Source of the DNA: Trichinella spiralis
Lineage: Eukaryota > Nematoda > Enoplea > Trichinellida > Trichinellidae
Assembly: GCA_000181795.3 (NCBI GenBank)
Contig: CM012954.1
Coordinates: 10,080,152 to 10,144,151, forward strand
Direction: 5' to 3'
DNA length: 64,000 nucleotides
The first letter of the stretch is position 1, and each line of letters opens with the position of its first letter. Under the pieces are notes generated by a model that was given only the letters and a program-made list of their open reading frames with translations, did no database searches and was not told the DNA's origin. Below, in pieces: positions 1-12,185 of this stretch. The position numbers were made by a program, and so were the translations under genes.

Positions 1-434
1 CACATTTAGAATTTTATAGTCAATATGGCGATAGATCTTGGATGCAAAATATTTTACGCATTTCGTCATGTTAACTAACCCTATCTGAACAGTAGAATGT
101 CTATTCGAATCTCAGTTATGACTAATACTCAGGTTATTTAGTATACTATATAATAAATCTGAAGAGAGACAGTAATTTTATAGTGTGTATTAATAATATG
201 CAAAGCAAATGGATGGATTAATATTCAAAGATCGAAATAAATGATCATTTAATAGCAAATGTAGGTAAATTGTTATATAAGAGGAGAAATAAGGATTCGA
301 AAAAACAATTCGTTCAGACAGGCGATATAGGCTAGCATCGTAAGCAGTCAAAGGAAAATTCAAAAATGACCTTGACATTGACAATTCAGTCAAAAATATA
401 AACTATCTGGCAATAAACGCCATAACAAAAATAT
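1..434. other. AT-rich sequence, no supported gene
   Basis: I see no exon I can support here. A minus-strand open stretch at 190-393 is hydrophobic, low in complexity and lacks convincing splice or start signals. It could at most be a 3' part of the possible small gene just to the right. Confidence 0.4.
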
Positions 435-1162
435 TCACTTAGTCAAAACACGCCTCCGCATTTTTGAAAAAAAGGAATAACAACGTTGATAATGTGAAGC
501 TAATTTCTGTCAAAGAAGATGCTTTGAATTGAGAAATTTTCAAATAAATGCTTGTTAAACTATTGAAAAAGCAATCTACAATAGAAGATGATGTGCTTAT
601 AATAGAGAGACACCAGGCGCGCAGCATTGAAAGTGGTTTAAATGAGCAAAAATTAAATTCTAACAATCAAGTCATTCTTCCCTAATCTCAATACCATCTC
701 ATGTATAAAACAAAAAATACCGTTTTACAGTGAAAAATCTTATTTACATCTTACATTTACCAATTTTAATTAAACTAAAGAATAAAATTCACCCTTTCGC
801 TGTATCCCCAACCTCGAATTACAGAATCCTGACTGACAGAAAATCACACATACCTCTTGCATTCTGTTGTTGTGCTTCGTAACGCGCGTCTTCTGTTCCG
901 TGTAGACGGCGTTTAAAATTCTTTTTTCTCCATTGTTCATATCTGTAATAATGTTGAATGCTAAATAACAAATAGTCGCACTTTATCACATAGTGAAAGT
1001 TACAATAAATTGAAAACTGAATTTTCAAATATAATAATTACATTAAATTTTTAATCAAAAGATAACGTTTACAAAATAAGTGTGCACAGTTTTTGAAGAT
1101 AACTAACACAAGTAGAAAACAGAATTACTTTAAATTACCTTTAAACAAATTTTTGACGCCAT
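435..1162 (-). CDS. possible tiny spliced gene of unknown function
   Basis: I do not recognise this. The best piece is 854-942 on the minus strand, which sits between a good acceptor (TTATTACAG) and a good donor (GAG|GTATGT). Inside it an ATG at 940 opens 29 codons beginning MNNGEKRILNAVYTEQ. It can be joined in phase to 435-506, behind the acceptor TTTGACAG, to give a basic 52-residue protein ending in RRRVLTK. Upstream, 1139-1162 holds a short ATG-led stretch (MASKICLK) ending in a donor AAG|GTAATT. Spliced to 942 it would form a 9-codon upstream frame whose TGA overlaps the main ATG. A second open frame across 854-942 (YEQWRKKNFK...) cannot be excluded, so even the reading frame is uncertain. 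Confidence 0.3.
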
Positions 1163-3089
1163 AGCTAATTCAGAGAATATTTTACGACGCTACCACTTGA
1201 TGATAAGGCACCTTTGTGACGATCATTATTTGTATAATGGAGTGCTCTATATCGAATTCTGTGGATGAAAATCTCTTGGTGAGTTAGTGAAGAAGCTAAA
1301 AATGCAGCTTAAAGAAAGTTAGCGATTGTCTGAAAAAAGTATTGATTTGCACTGTTCAACGTTGTTCAAATAATCTAAAGAATAAATTAAAAAAATACTT
1401 ATTTATGCTTTCTCTATGGAAATTTATATAATCTTCTTTTTCATTATTTCAGTAGGGAATGCTACATTATACTGAAATATGAACAAAGATTATGAATATT
1501 AAAATTTAAATGCTCTAAAAAAACTTACCCATGTTGTGTTAACATTAAAATATCAATTACCCGATTCATTTGATATTTGCTTTTGCTGTTTTACGTTTAA
1601 ACATTTAAAATAAATCCACATTGAATTAATAAACTTTGATTTATTGTGATAAAAAGTATTATTGTAATTATAGTGTTGCACATGATATTGTGAAATGTTA
1701 CGTTGTGAGGCCACGTCCAAATTAGTAATGTGTTTAATCTGACTAATGATGATCAACCTTTTTCACTTTTACTCTGTGAATAGTGTATTTTTTGAGATAG
1801 TTTCACGAAAATAATATTGCATTTTTTCAGAATATGCTTTTTCTGGATATACTGTATTTCATATTTTACTCAATTTCATTTTTAATTACAGTACAAATCT
1901 ACACTTGTATTCTGAATGTACTGCTTTTTTATTCAGCACGAAAATTTCATTTAATGCGAGACTTATGACTTTATCATCATCATTATGATTATTATATAAA
2001 CTTCATAAATGCACTTTATAAGTGTAAAAATTTCACAGAATTTGTTCACAGTTGAATTTGTATGCAAATTTTTTTGCTCTTTTGTAATGATAATTAAGAA
2101 CAATTGTCATTTTAACTGCAATCTTGATTCGCTTAACATACGGTAAATGCTTGAAAAGTCACCCAAAGGATACAACCTGGACTGTAAATCAGAGGTTAAT
2201 TTTTCGTGTCAGTTTTTTATACTAAAATCCATATGCATTGTTAAATTCAACCGAGCAGAATTAAATATTCAAAAATGACCCGGTATAGCGAAGGAAATCA
2301 AAAAAATCTCACCAAAAGTTATAACACTTACTGCACGCACGGACGCTAAGTATAACGGTAACATAAGACGCATATATTGGTGTAAAAATTTTGATGAGAG
2401 AAAACCAAAGTAGCTGGCCTTGTAAAGTTTCGCTGGAAATCAACATTCCACGCCATATGCAGAACATTAATTCAATTTTGATAACGTTAACACTTACTTT
2501 GCCGTGAAGATTTATCTGTTACTCGTTTCGTAGTGTTCATTTTATCAATAATTGCTTTGTTCAACTTATAAATGTTCATTTCTTATTTGCTGCAATAATA
2601 TTTGAATAGATTGTTCACTGAACTGAATTTGCATTCAAGGGTGCGGATGAACAAAATTAATGCAACAGTGAACTTTTCAGTTCATCATTCTGTAACTTTC
2701 ACTCATTTCTTGAATTTCATGTTTATTCAAGTACAACTGCGCAAATGCTAGCTCCATTCTATAAATATTTAAAATGATTAATGTTCTGTTTTATTTGAAA
2801 TTAAAATTCTTTTTTTTAAAATAACTTTTTCAAACTGCAATTTTTCTTCCAAATGTCATATCGAATTTTATAGTGCTTTTCAAATAAAATCTCTACTGCA
2901 CATGCAACAAGCTAAATGGTACTTTTAAATATTTGTCTTTTGTGGCAGTTAGGTGAATCTTTTCTACCATTTACTCAAAATGCGTTAACTAAATATTTGA
3001 GGTCCACTACCAAGAACGTTGCTTATACTTAAATTAAATTAAATTATTTTAATTTGGATTTTCTTCATTCAATCCATTCAAAATTTTAA
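1163..3089. other. intergenic, AT-rich
   Basis: About 1.9 kb of AT-rich DNA with no open frame of coding character on either strand. It ends at the signal-peptide exon of the protease gene, so its right end should hold that gene's promoter. I recognise no specific element in it. Confidence 0.6.
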
Positions 3090-5067
3090 ATGTCAATCTG
3101 TGGTAGCTGTTTCATTTTACTTCTTTTACTGCTTTTTAGCGCAGTCTTGGTAAGTCTGAATATGACGTGAACAGAAAAATTTTCATTACAAATTAATCAA
3201 TAAACAAAGAAATTGCATTTGTATATATTAAATTAAAAATTTCTAAATTAAAACAAAAACACTGCATTTATGAAATCATTTCACTTTTATGACTTTTCGA
3301 TTAACATTCATATTCACAGGAAACATTTTCAAATTCGTCCAGTAAAATCAACATAAATTTCTGCTTGATGTAACAATTGAAGCTAACGTAAGTCTGTACG
3401 CGTATTGAAGATTTTGTGGCAAAAGTTTATTTTTCACATTGTCAAAAACAAACCCTTCGCTGTACAGTAGTAATTAATTTGAAGAACAATTCTAATGTGC
3501 ATGACTCTCACAATAATTACTTCTCATAAGCATGGCACATTCATAACAATAATTTCAGGACAAATTTCACTTGTTGACCAAAAGAATAATTATTAAATGG
3601 AAATTTCAACATTATAGAGAAGAACAGTAACGTTGGACTGTGGAATACCAGTGGTACCAATGATAAAAAACTTTCCAACTGGTTCAAAAATTGTAGGAGG
3701 ATGGGAAGTGAACCCGAACTCCGTACCATGGCAAGTACTTGTAGCAGCGGAGAGAGTGAACAGTGAATATCTATGCGGTGGAACGCTGATATCATTGGAT
3801 ACTGAAAACGAAAGCTCGCTAGTGCTCACTGCTGCCCATTGTGTTTTTGACCACAGGTAGGTCGTTTTATATTTTACAAATTACTTCTTTTCCAACTTTT
3901 CACAATAAAATCAAAATTTCAATGTCAGAATCAAGGGGCACAGTTGAATTTCACGCATTTAATTTATAATCTCCATTATTAAATTTATTACATTTCAATT
4001 TGCATCTATTCACGGCGTTTGTTCATTTCAGCACCTTGAAAACAATTGAGGTAGAGAAAATACTTATCATTGTTGGAGCTCACGATATTGAAAAAAAAGA
4101 ACCACGTCAAATTATGTACCGCGTGAGGAATATGGCAATTCATTATCTGTATAAAAATTCTTCAGTGCTTCATGATATCGCATTACTCAAATTAAGAGCA
4201 CCAGTCCCTCATAATCGGTATAGCCTGCCAGTATGCATCCCAAAATTCACTGACATATTACCTATTGGAAATCGATGTTGGACCACTGGCTGGGGTAGAG
4301 ATTATAGTAAGTTCAATAAAATGAATAACAGAAAGAATAATAGAAAAAGAATTTCACTGATTAGATAATAAATCGTCCCCTCGTCTGAAAATGGTCCCGT
4401 CACCTATATTACATCCCAAAAAATGTGGAATAAGAAGAGCTGAATCTTCGTTCTGTATTTGCGGTGGAATGTTGAACAGAATGCATGTTCCCTCGAAGGT
4501 ATGATATAATAAAAGAAAATAAATAAGAAATTAATTTTTCAGCCTTAAAATTTTATCAGAAATCGAATCGACTAATTAGAAAATTCATCCTCTCTCATAT
4601 CAGTGTTACTGTTCACGTAATTTTTTAAATTATTATTTGTTTAGTAGCTTACGAAAATGTTATTAGTAAATCATAAATAGATACTTTTCGTTTCATTAAT
4701 TACACACTTCATTAAAAATGTAAAATTAGTTCATCACATTAGTAAATAATTAGCTTTTTGTTAAAGAAGAATAATTAAGGGAGATTCTGGAGGGCCATTG
4801 TTTTGCGAGGTCAATGGAGTAATGGTGCAGCACGGAATTGTCAGTTTTAAAGGAAGAAGATCAAACAAACTTTGTGGATATGTAAAAGTACTACAATACT
4901 ATCCATGGATTGTTCGTTCAGCAGCAAGTTTCAATTCATTGAGCATCATAGAAAGGGGCATAAATTTTATTTCTTCCGTATGGAACATGTTCAGTAAGTT
5001 AAATACGTGCCATTTTTTTTAATTTAAAAACCTAATTTTATTTGAAATTTTCGCAGCTGGATCATGA
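3090..5067 (+). CDS. secreted chymotrypsin-fold (S1) serine protease
   Basis: Six exons in consistent phase: 3090-3149, 3618-3856, 4032-4306, 4365-4498, 4780-4993, 5057-5067, giving 310 residues. Exon 1 encodes a signal peptide (MSICGSC then a run of Leu). The mature enzyme follows an activation site KIVGGWEV. The catalytic triad is complete: His94 in LTAAHC, Asp148 in HDIALLKL, Ser239 in GDSGGPL. The motifs CWTTGWG and WIVRSA are also typical. Two things are odd. The residue six before the catalytic Ser, which sets primary specificity, is Val233 rather than the Asp of trypsins, and the usual Cys two before GDSGG is Ser235. The enzyme is therefore probably not trypsin-like. All introns are GT-AG. 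The preferred start is the only ATG that gives a signal peptide and joins in phase. Family assignment is firm; substrate is unknown. Confidence 0.9.
3517..3567 (+). repeat. direct repeat, left copy (in protease intron 1)
   Basis: About 48 nt here match 5375-5424 in the same orientation with about four differences (shared core TTACTTCTCATAAGCATG). This copy lies in intron 1 of the protease gene, just before exon 2; the other lies 0.3 kb after the stop codon. Confidence 0.7.
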
Positions 5068-6035
5068 ATTGCTGCAACTGAGGAGAAGCTTATTATTGAT
5101 ATTGGTCCAAACCACTAAAGACAGTACTTTAATTTCGTCAACAATAACTTGATTAAATTCTTTTATACATGATCAAAACAATTTGAAATTATTGAATTAA
5201 AACTAAATTATACAAAACGAAAAACAACACTGAACAGCAGTAATTCTGAGTAAAAACAACTTCACACATTCCAATAAAAAAGCAAACATAAGATATAACC
5301 TTTCCACTTCCCTCATCAAGATAACAAAAAAGTCGCAACAGACATAATTGTATATACAAATCGCACTGCACTGTTTACTTCTCATAAGCATGCCAAATTC
5401 ATAACAATAACTTCAAGACAAAGCTGAACAATACCGATCTACAAAATATCGATTTGAAAAGGATGTGGAGAAAGTGCTGTTTTCCTTCCTAATCTGTCAT
5501 CATGAGGAAAATCTTACAATCTTCATAAACAGCAGAGTGCTGTCTTTAAATTTGATTAAAAATACATAATGAAGTAAGTATTTATACAGTCGGACAGAGC
5601 TACTTCAGTCGGTGAAATAAGCAAAGATATCAAAATTAGAAAACTGATATTCAATATTCGAAACTTTGAAGAATAAAATAATGCCATATTAATAATTTTC
5701 ATTATATAAAAATAAAATATTCCTCACCGTCTATACTTAATCTACGCAAAAAAAAACATATAATATAAAAGTAAAAATGTCAAATTAATAATTTTGATTG
5801 AATGAAGATAAAATGTTCTTTAAATTTTACAATGAAACTATGCAAAAAATTGCACAAATATAATAATAATAATAATTAATTGCACAAACAGCAATGAATA
5901 AAAAGTGCTAAAGTAACGTCAAATACGTGAACAAGTAAAATTTTTAAATAAGAAAACCGGAGAACACGAAAACAAATATGGTAAAAAAAGAACAGAGTAA
6001 AACATTTACTCTGATTAAGCGATACGTTTAAATGC
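5068..6035. other. intergenic between convergent genes
   Basis: The protease ends at 5067 and LIN54 ends, on the other strand, at 6036. Apart from the repeat copy at 5375-5424, I see only AT-rich 3' flanking sequence and no coding exon. Confidence 0.6.
5375..5424 (+). repeat. direct repeat, right copy (downstream of protease)
   Basis: Partner of 3517-3567. The similarity fades on both sides, so it may be the relic of an old tandem duplication of the protease locus or a short dispersed repeat. Confidence 0.7.
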
Positions 6036-9000
6036 TTACGAAAGAAGAACATCAATAATTCGATCCAAACATCGACCAAACTCAGATACTAAAGTCATCT
6101 GAATGCACTCGCTGTCTCTTGGTACTTTTCTGCTCAATTCTACCGTATCGGCAATTAAACATTTTGTAACCGCTTCAATTACTTCTTCACTCAACAAAAA
6201 ACCAGGCAACCTAAAGCAATTAAAAATAATACTAAGCAAAGCATAAAATAATACGCAATCGGCTCAATCAACGAAAGAAATGTTAATTTATATCCATATT
6301 TCTATCATAAATAAATAAATATACCTTTTATTATCGCTTTTTTCATCGGTTTCTTCAGATCCGGATGAAAGTGAATCATTCGGATATTCACAAATTTGAT
6401 TAGAACAAGAATTACTAGTCGGTGTTGCATTAGACGATACTAAAGACTGTAAATGACCACGATTTCGATGATTACGATCCGCTTCCGTATTGCGACAGCC
6501 AACACATTTACAACGTACAGTGCATGAAACTCTGGCCTGAAAAATGAAACGCTAGCGCAATCACAAGTTCATTTCTTATCTGGTTATAATTATGATAATC
6601 ATCATCCACGCACTTCATAACATTCACAATAATTTTTCAAACAGCTTGACTTTTTACAATTGCATCCCTTGTTGTGCAACCGTTCAGTGTCAGCTCGTCC
6701 TTTGCCTGAAAAATACAAATAACAACCTCAATAAAGTTTCAATAATGCTCATCTGCTCATCATAATAAATATTTAAAAAATATAAACAATTATTAAACAA
6801 GCAAGTGGTGATGTATAAAAAGATAAAGTTGAACAAAGATGTTTATCATCAAAGTAAACGTTTCAAATAGAAACAACTAAAATTATTTATTTTTACGTTG
6901 CTACCATAATTTCACTTGTTTTATTACCTGAAAATTTATAAATGAAATAGAAAGAACAAGAAAAATTCTTTCAAAAGCAAATAAACAATTATATAAAGTA
7001 ATTAAGATAAGAAGTGGCGATCATCTGCGTTAAATAAAATTATTTACAGATCACAAAATATCGCATATATTTATAAAATATTAATTAACAATAATGTGCA
7101 ATGGCTTAATACTGTCTACAGTAAAACAGATAAACCTTGACTATCAACACAACAGTATCCATACATTCAATCTAGTACTGATAGACGACCTTCATTAGAA
7201 ATCGACCTGAACAATGCGCTGTTCTTACAAGCAAAGCAAAAACTCACTCTGGAGGTGTTATCAAAATCATTCTATAAACGGACAATCAAGGCTGTTCATT
7301 TTATAATAATTTTCAAATAATAATTAAACAAGTCTAATGAAAATGCGTTGATTGATGGTCGTAGCTCATTGCTGCTTCTGCGATGTAAATCACCTCCAAC
7401 AATGTTACTCATACAATTATGCATAAAAATAAATAATTATTATCTCAACAGAGTCAATTAACATTAATCGACGTTGAAATAAAACGAAATTGAAAAAAGT
7501 TTTGATTATACATATATATATATATATATATATATGCAAAGTACACTTTCTATGTTCATTAACAACACTGATTAGTAATAACGTTCAGAAAATAACTTTT
7601 CATTGAAATAAATAAATAATTACCTATTTTTGGCTGAAAAGCCATCGGATTGCGCTCTAAACATGATTTAATTGCTCGACTCCTATCCAATTCATTCGTC
7701 AAATTATTAAGGCAGTTCGTGCAATGACAATTGCTGCAGAATTCACCATTCGCAAAACAATCACAATAACTAAATATAATATAAAATTTAAATGTGAAAT
7801 CTTCAACTGAAACAAAACAAAACAAAAATGAACGCTTACAGTTTTAAGCACTGTGATTTGGTGCAGTTGCACGGACGCCGATTATTAATCACCTGGCGTC
7901 TAAATTGAAAACAGTAGTTAGGAAAAAATTTAAATTTCAAAGTACGAAAAAAGCATAAATCAAGCAGAAAATACCTTTTCAGAACAGGAGCTTCAGGAGT
8001 CGACTCGGTAGCTGGAAATGCAGCTTTGGTTTCATTCGAACCCTAAAGCAACAAACCCTATTATTAATAAATAAAACATGAATAATACAACAATCAAAAC
8101 AGTTCAAAGTGTACATTCACTTCACTAACTACGGCTGGACTGACGCTGGAGGCGACCGGTGACTTTGTAGTAGATGGAGAATTGATAGCGACTAAATATT
8201 TACTTTGAAGTGACAAATGAAGAGAGGAGAAAAATAAAAGTACAAGCAAACCTGGAATTGTGACTGACTGACCGCCGGAAACCATGCAAACGCCACGTAC
8301 CGACTGCGGCAGAATCATTCTTGCTTCGGAAGGCAATTTTCTCTTTTGGCCAAGTTCATCTGGTTTATCGGATTTCAACAAAAGTTTGGCAACTACTGGA
8401 GAATTAGCCGCCGGTGAATTTTTATTCACAGTTGTAGGAGAGATGGCAGCCGAACTGCCGGTGCCTTTGAGAACCATCAGACGCGTACTCTTGGCGGAAG
8501 GAGATACATGAGGAATTATCCTCGAACCGGCAGAGGACAAGCTAAGTCTAACTTTATGAGGACTCTGCGTTTGAACAGGAGCTTCATCAGGAAGCGGTGG
8601 CCTTGTGACAGAAGGCGATGCGGAAATTTCAGTAGAAGTTATAGCACCTTTAACGTTCACCACATTCAGAGAATGCCCAGTCAAATCAGAGGACAGGAGA
8701 CTTTTACCAGGAGACTTCAGAACGGTAATTTTATTGCCCAAAATTTTAGGTAACTGCACCGCAGAAGTAGAAAATTTAGTCACAGATTGAGAAACATTCA
8801 ATAATGAGAGGGAGTTCGATTTCGGAGGAATAAATATCGTTGGACTGTTAGATGAAGAAGCACGCACAATCTGCCCCTTCCTTAAGATAATATTACGGAT
8901 CGGAGATAGAGTGGAAACAATACCACTGCCACTCGGCGACTGTTCATTTCCACTTAAGAAAGGCAAATTATCAGGAGCGCGAGCTAACAATGACCGTACT

Positions 9001-9185
9001 TCACAGTCTGACACTGCGGGCGGATTTTCAGTAATTTTATCAGGATTTTCGACAATTTTTTCTGGGTTCTCAACAATTTTTGCGGGGTCCTCAACAATTA
9101 TTTCAGGGTTTTCATTAATTTTGTCAGAATTGTCAACAATTTTTTCAGGGTTTTCAGTAACTTTATCAGGATTTTCCTCATTCAT
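6036..9185 (-). CDS. lin-54: LIN54/tesmin-type CXC-domain DNA-binding protein (DREAM/MuvB subunit)
   Basis: Eight exons read right to left: 9185-8252, 8191-8115, 8042-7975, 7899-7840, 7769-7624, 6705-6614, 6536-6325, 6210-6036, giving 587 residues. Two cysteine-rich CXC repeats mark the family. The first runs [20 protein letters not shown] and on through CSNCHCTNC. The linker [12 protein letters not shown] and the second repeat ([18 protein letters not shown] ... CKCVGC) follow. Each repeat carries the CxKLYC/CxKNYC Tyr that inserts into DNA. In animals LIN54 contacts the CHR element (TTYGAA) for the MuvB core, which represses cell-cycle and developmental genes. The N-terminal 310 residues are Ser/Pro-rich and begin with a tandem heptapeptide. 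A 60-nt intron at 8192-8251 has no stop and keeps frame, so its retention would add 20 hydrophobic residues. A 5' UTR intron (donor near 9286, acceptor before 9192) is likely. Confidence 0.95.
9021..9176 (-). repeat. tandem 21-nt repeat coding heptapeptide ENPEKIV
   Basis: LIN54 residues 4-55 are seven full heptads plus a partial eighth, of the form E/D-N/D-P-x-K-I-V/T. Units vary ([21 protein letters not shown]), so the array is old or evolving. It is confined to the first coding exon. Confidence 0.9.
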
Positions 9186-9320
9186 ACTTTATCTAAAACA
9201 ATACAATTTCGAAACAATAAGCATTAAACTGCACACCATCTACAAAACAAATGACAGCCGATAACAGTAGAAAAAATTTCAAATTACCTTTCAAGAAAAA
9301 ACAAATCTATCCACGAATTA

Positions 9321-9330
9321 TTCCCGCGCC
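9321..9330 (+). promoter_or_regulatory. E2F-like site upstream of lin-54
   Basis: TTCCCGCGCC lies 136 bp before the LIN54 start codon, close to the expected transcription start. TTYGAA-type sequences (CHR-like) occur at about 9205-9211 and 9275-9283. LIN54 and E2F/DP act in one complex, so autoregulation is possible. This rests on a short motif only. Confidence 0.35.
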
Positions 9331-10484
9331 ATACACTCTTCGCATTACATCTGAATTAAAAAAATAAACTTCCATAATATGCAGGTCGAGTAAACCGATT
9401 AATTACCACGTGCCGCACAACGCTTCACACAAAACGTCAAAACAGCGCCTGACGTATAAGACAATATTGATAATCAGGTTTAAATTTTAAAAGCTGCCCA
9501 TGAATCATATAAACTTTTTCTAATAGCTGATGATGCTTGTGCAAAACTCTAAAAAAATTTACCATACATTAAATTAAAGAATAAATTTTTTTAAATAAAG
9601 TATTTGAATTTTCTGACAACATAATTTAGAATACAGTATAAAGAGATTTTTACGTCGCATTTTTCTATTTAAAAATAATTGAAAAAATAGTTCCATAATT
9701 TATGGAATATAATATTTATGTAAATTTCACATTTAATTTAATGATTAAACTGTTTTGTTTAATAAAAGAGTAACATTTAACAAAATAAATTATATAATAT
9801 AAATTAAAAGTAAGTTAAATTTTACTTGGCATATTTAAGTCATAAATTCAAAAACGTGCAATACAAAACAATATTTCAAGCGTATGTAATTTTTGTTCCT
9901 GCATATTCTTTCAATAAATTAACAAGAAAAAGTTTTAATAAATTTAGCAAAATTACTTTAAAAATTCAAAATGTCTATTCAAATGTCAAGATTCTATTTC
10001 AACTAATAATGTTGTTTATATTTTTTAATAGATAATATCAACATATACAGTACTCTTCCTTATATGACATGAAAGTCAATGATTCTATAAATATCAACAT
10101 TATTGTGGAATTACATCCATTTAATGTACAAAAATAAAAACTGGATGTTTTCAATTTAACTAAGGATGTTACTTTTTTACAATTAGATAAATTTGAGATT
10201 ACAAAAAATTTTACTTACCGTTACCGCGAGAAATATTTTACTCTAGAATTTTACATCTAAAAATAAAAATGTTAGTTTTTTTTCGCTTTTGTAAATTTGT
10301 TTAATCAATATGAATTTTAACTCAAGTAATATAAAAATGATTGATTCTTTATTATTAGGTATTACTGTATATTTTTGAGGTAGCTTTCATTGTATTGTTT
10401 GTTGAATAGGGTGCTTCTGGTTGGTGAACACGTTTATGCTTTGAATTGCCATTAGAATAATCTGAAAATTTATTTACCTTAGAC
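9331..10484. other. intergenic between divergent lin-54 and mrpl-1
   Basis: 1.15 kb of AT-rich DNA between two head-to-head genes, so it must contain both promoters or share them. Open stretches such as 9826-10035 look like composition artefacts. Confidence 0.6.
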
Positions 10485-12064
10485 ATGTTATCGGCAACTT
10501 TACCGATGATGATTACAACGCGCGGTGCTAAGAGAAGAGGAGTGCAAGCGCTCCGTAAGCTGAAAGAAGCCAAACTTGGTATTAAAACCAAGGTCGTGAA
10601 AAAGGAACGTGCTTCTTCGCCCATCACAACCACCAAGTTGAGGTGCTGACTTGCCAACTTTTCAATAAATTGAAGTTCTTTCCAGTTACAACATTAAAAT
10701 GTTGTTGTGGTTGTTTATCATGACGCTATAAAATTGATAACCTTTTACAAATAATGGTCATGTGCAAATGAAGAAAAAATAGGAAATTTGCTGAATATTA
10801 AATTTACTTTCCTTTTTTAACTATTCAAATGAAAGACAATTTCATTTAGCTCATCAATTGCCGCTCAGTATCCTGCAAGAGTTGAACTGCTGCCCGATTT
10901 GCTGGATGAACCGTTAGATTCTGTTTGGAAACTTCAATCATACATGCCAAAACGATATTTTATAAAAGATGCACTGGCATTGCATCGCGAATTGCAAAGT
11001 CCATCCATGTACAACAATCCGTCAGCACTGCTACGTTTACGACTTGATTTAAATATGACATTGGAAAAAAAGGTCGTTGTTGTTTTTCTTATTTTACATT
11101 AACGCCTGTTATATATAGATGGTGACTTTTGTTTTGCTTCGTTTAAGACAAAATTTGTTGAACAGTCGAAACAGTTCATTGCCATGCCACACCCGTTCTA
11201 CCACGGCCAAAAACGTACAATTCTAGCTTTTGCTAAAGATCCACATATTCAAGTGATAGCCAATGAAGCTGGAGCGGAAATTACTGGTGGTCCAGAATTA
11301 GTTAAAAAGGTATATCAAACCGTAGTATAGTGGAACCACTGCTAGTCGATGATTATCTATGTGCGGCAGATTCTGAAAGGTGTTGTTCGAATCGACGATA
11401 TCGACTACAGCGTTTGCCATTTGGACATGATGACCGAGATAAATCAACTCAGGGGAGTGATGAAGAGAAAATTTCCTTCCAGAAAAATTGGTATCATCAG
11501 CAAAAGAGAAGAAATGAAGGATTCACACTTTTGACATATTAACCGATTTATTGCAGGTGCCATTGGGAGTGATATTGCCGCTTTGGTGAACCATTTCAGG
11601 ACTGGTATCGGATTTGAAGTGATACAAGATGCGATCAATCCACAGTGGGGAGTGACGAATGTTCTCATTGGAAAAGTATACATACTTTATATACTGCTGC
11701 AAAAATTTCAAATTATACTTTGTTTCATTGATAAAATACTATTGTTTGAATACTTGTTCTATTCAGCTGGACATGCCCGACGATGACTTGGAAGAAAACA
11801 TGAAAACAGTCATTCAAACTGTTTATCCTCTTCGCTCTCCAGCTTTAGGTGAATAATAATAATAAATATTTGCTTCCCAAAACCGATTAACATAATTAAT
11901 TAATCAATTCAGGTCCGTTCATCGAAAGAGCAGTTTTAATGGTAGTTCCAACAGTAATGGAATACTTTGAAATTGATCTCAGCCCTTATTTACCGGAACC
12001 TACTGATGAAGATGAACAGGACGGTGGTGATCAGGAAGAGCAAATGGAACTGCGCAAACAGTAA
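10485..12064 (+). CDS. mrpl-1: mitochondrial large-subunit ribosomal protein L1
   Basis: Seven exons: 10485-10642, 10850-11072, 11148-11309, 11370-11490, 11557-11675, 11767-11848, 11913-12064, giving 338 residues. The first exon gives a Lys/Arg-rich presequence (GAKRRGVQALRKLKEAKLG) suited to mitochondrial import. The body matches the L1 fold: VWKLQSYMPKR, then a LDLNMTLEKK strand, KRTILAFAKDP, AGAEITGGPELVKKI, and the C-terminal ENMKTVIQTVYPLRSP. L1 proteins bind 23S-type rRNA and form the stalk at the tRNA exit site. The donor of exon 2 (AAG|GTCGTT) is weak but the phase and homology support it. The protein ends in an acidic tail. The gene is tail to tail with DDX46 (204 bp apart) and head to head with lin-54. 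Confidence 0.9.
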
Positions 12065-12179
12065 CAGCGCTGAAATGGAACACCTACAGCAAATTTCTAT
12101 ACGTACATATCCACAGATATCTATATATATATATATATGTGTGTATATATTCAATATGCAATTGTATCATCACGAGATT

Positions 12180-12185
12180 AATAAA
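12180..12185 (+). terminator. poly(A) signal for mrpl-1
   Basis: AATAAA 116 nt after the MRPL1 stop, following a TA/TG microsatellite. The mrpl-1 and DDX46 3' UTRs probably approach or overlap here. Confidence 0.5.

Noticed and set aside
1204-1211. TAAGGCAC octamer, the start of miR-124
   Set aside because: The rest of the mature sequence differs and no hairpin arm is present.
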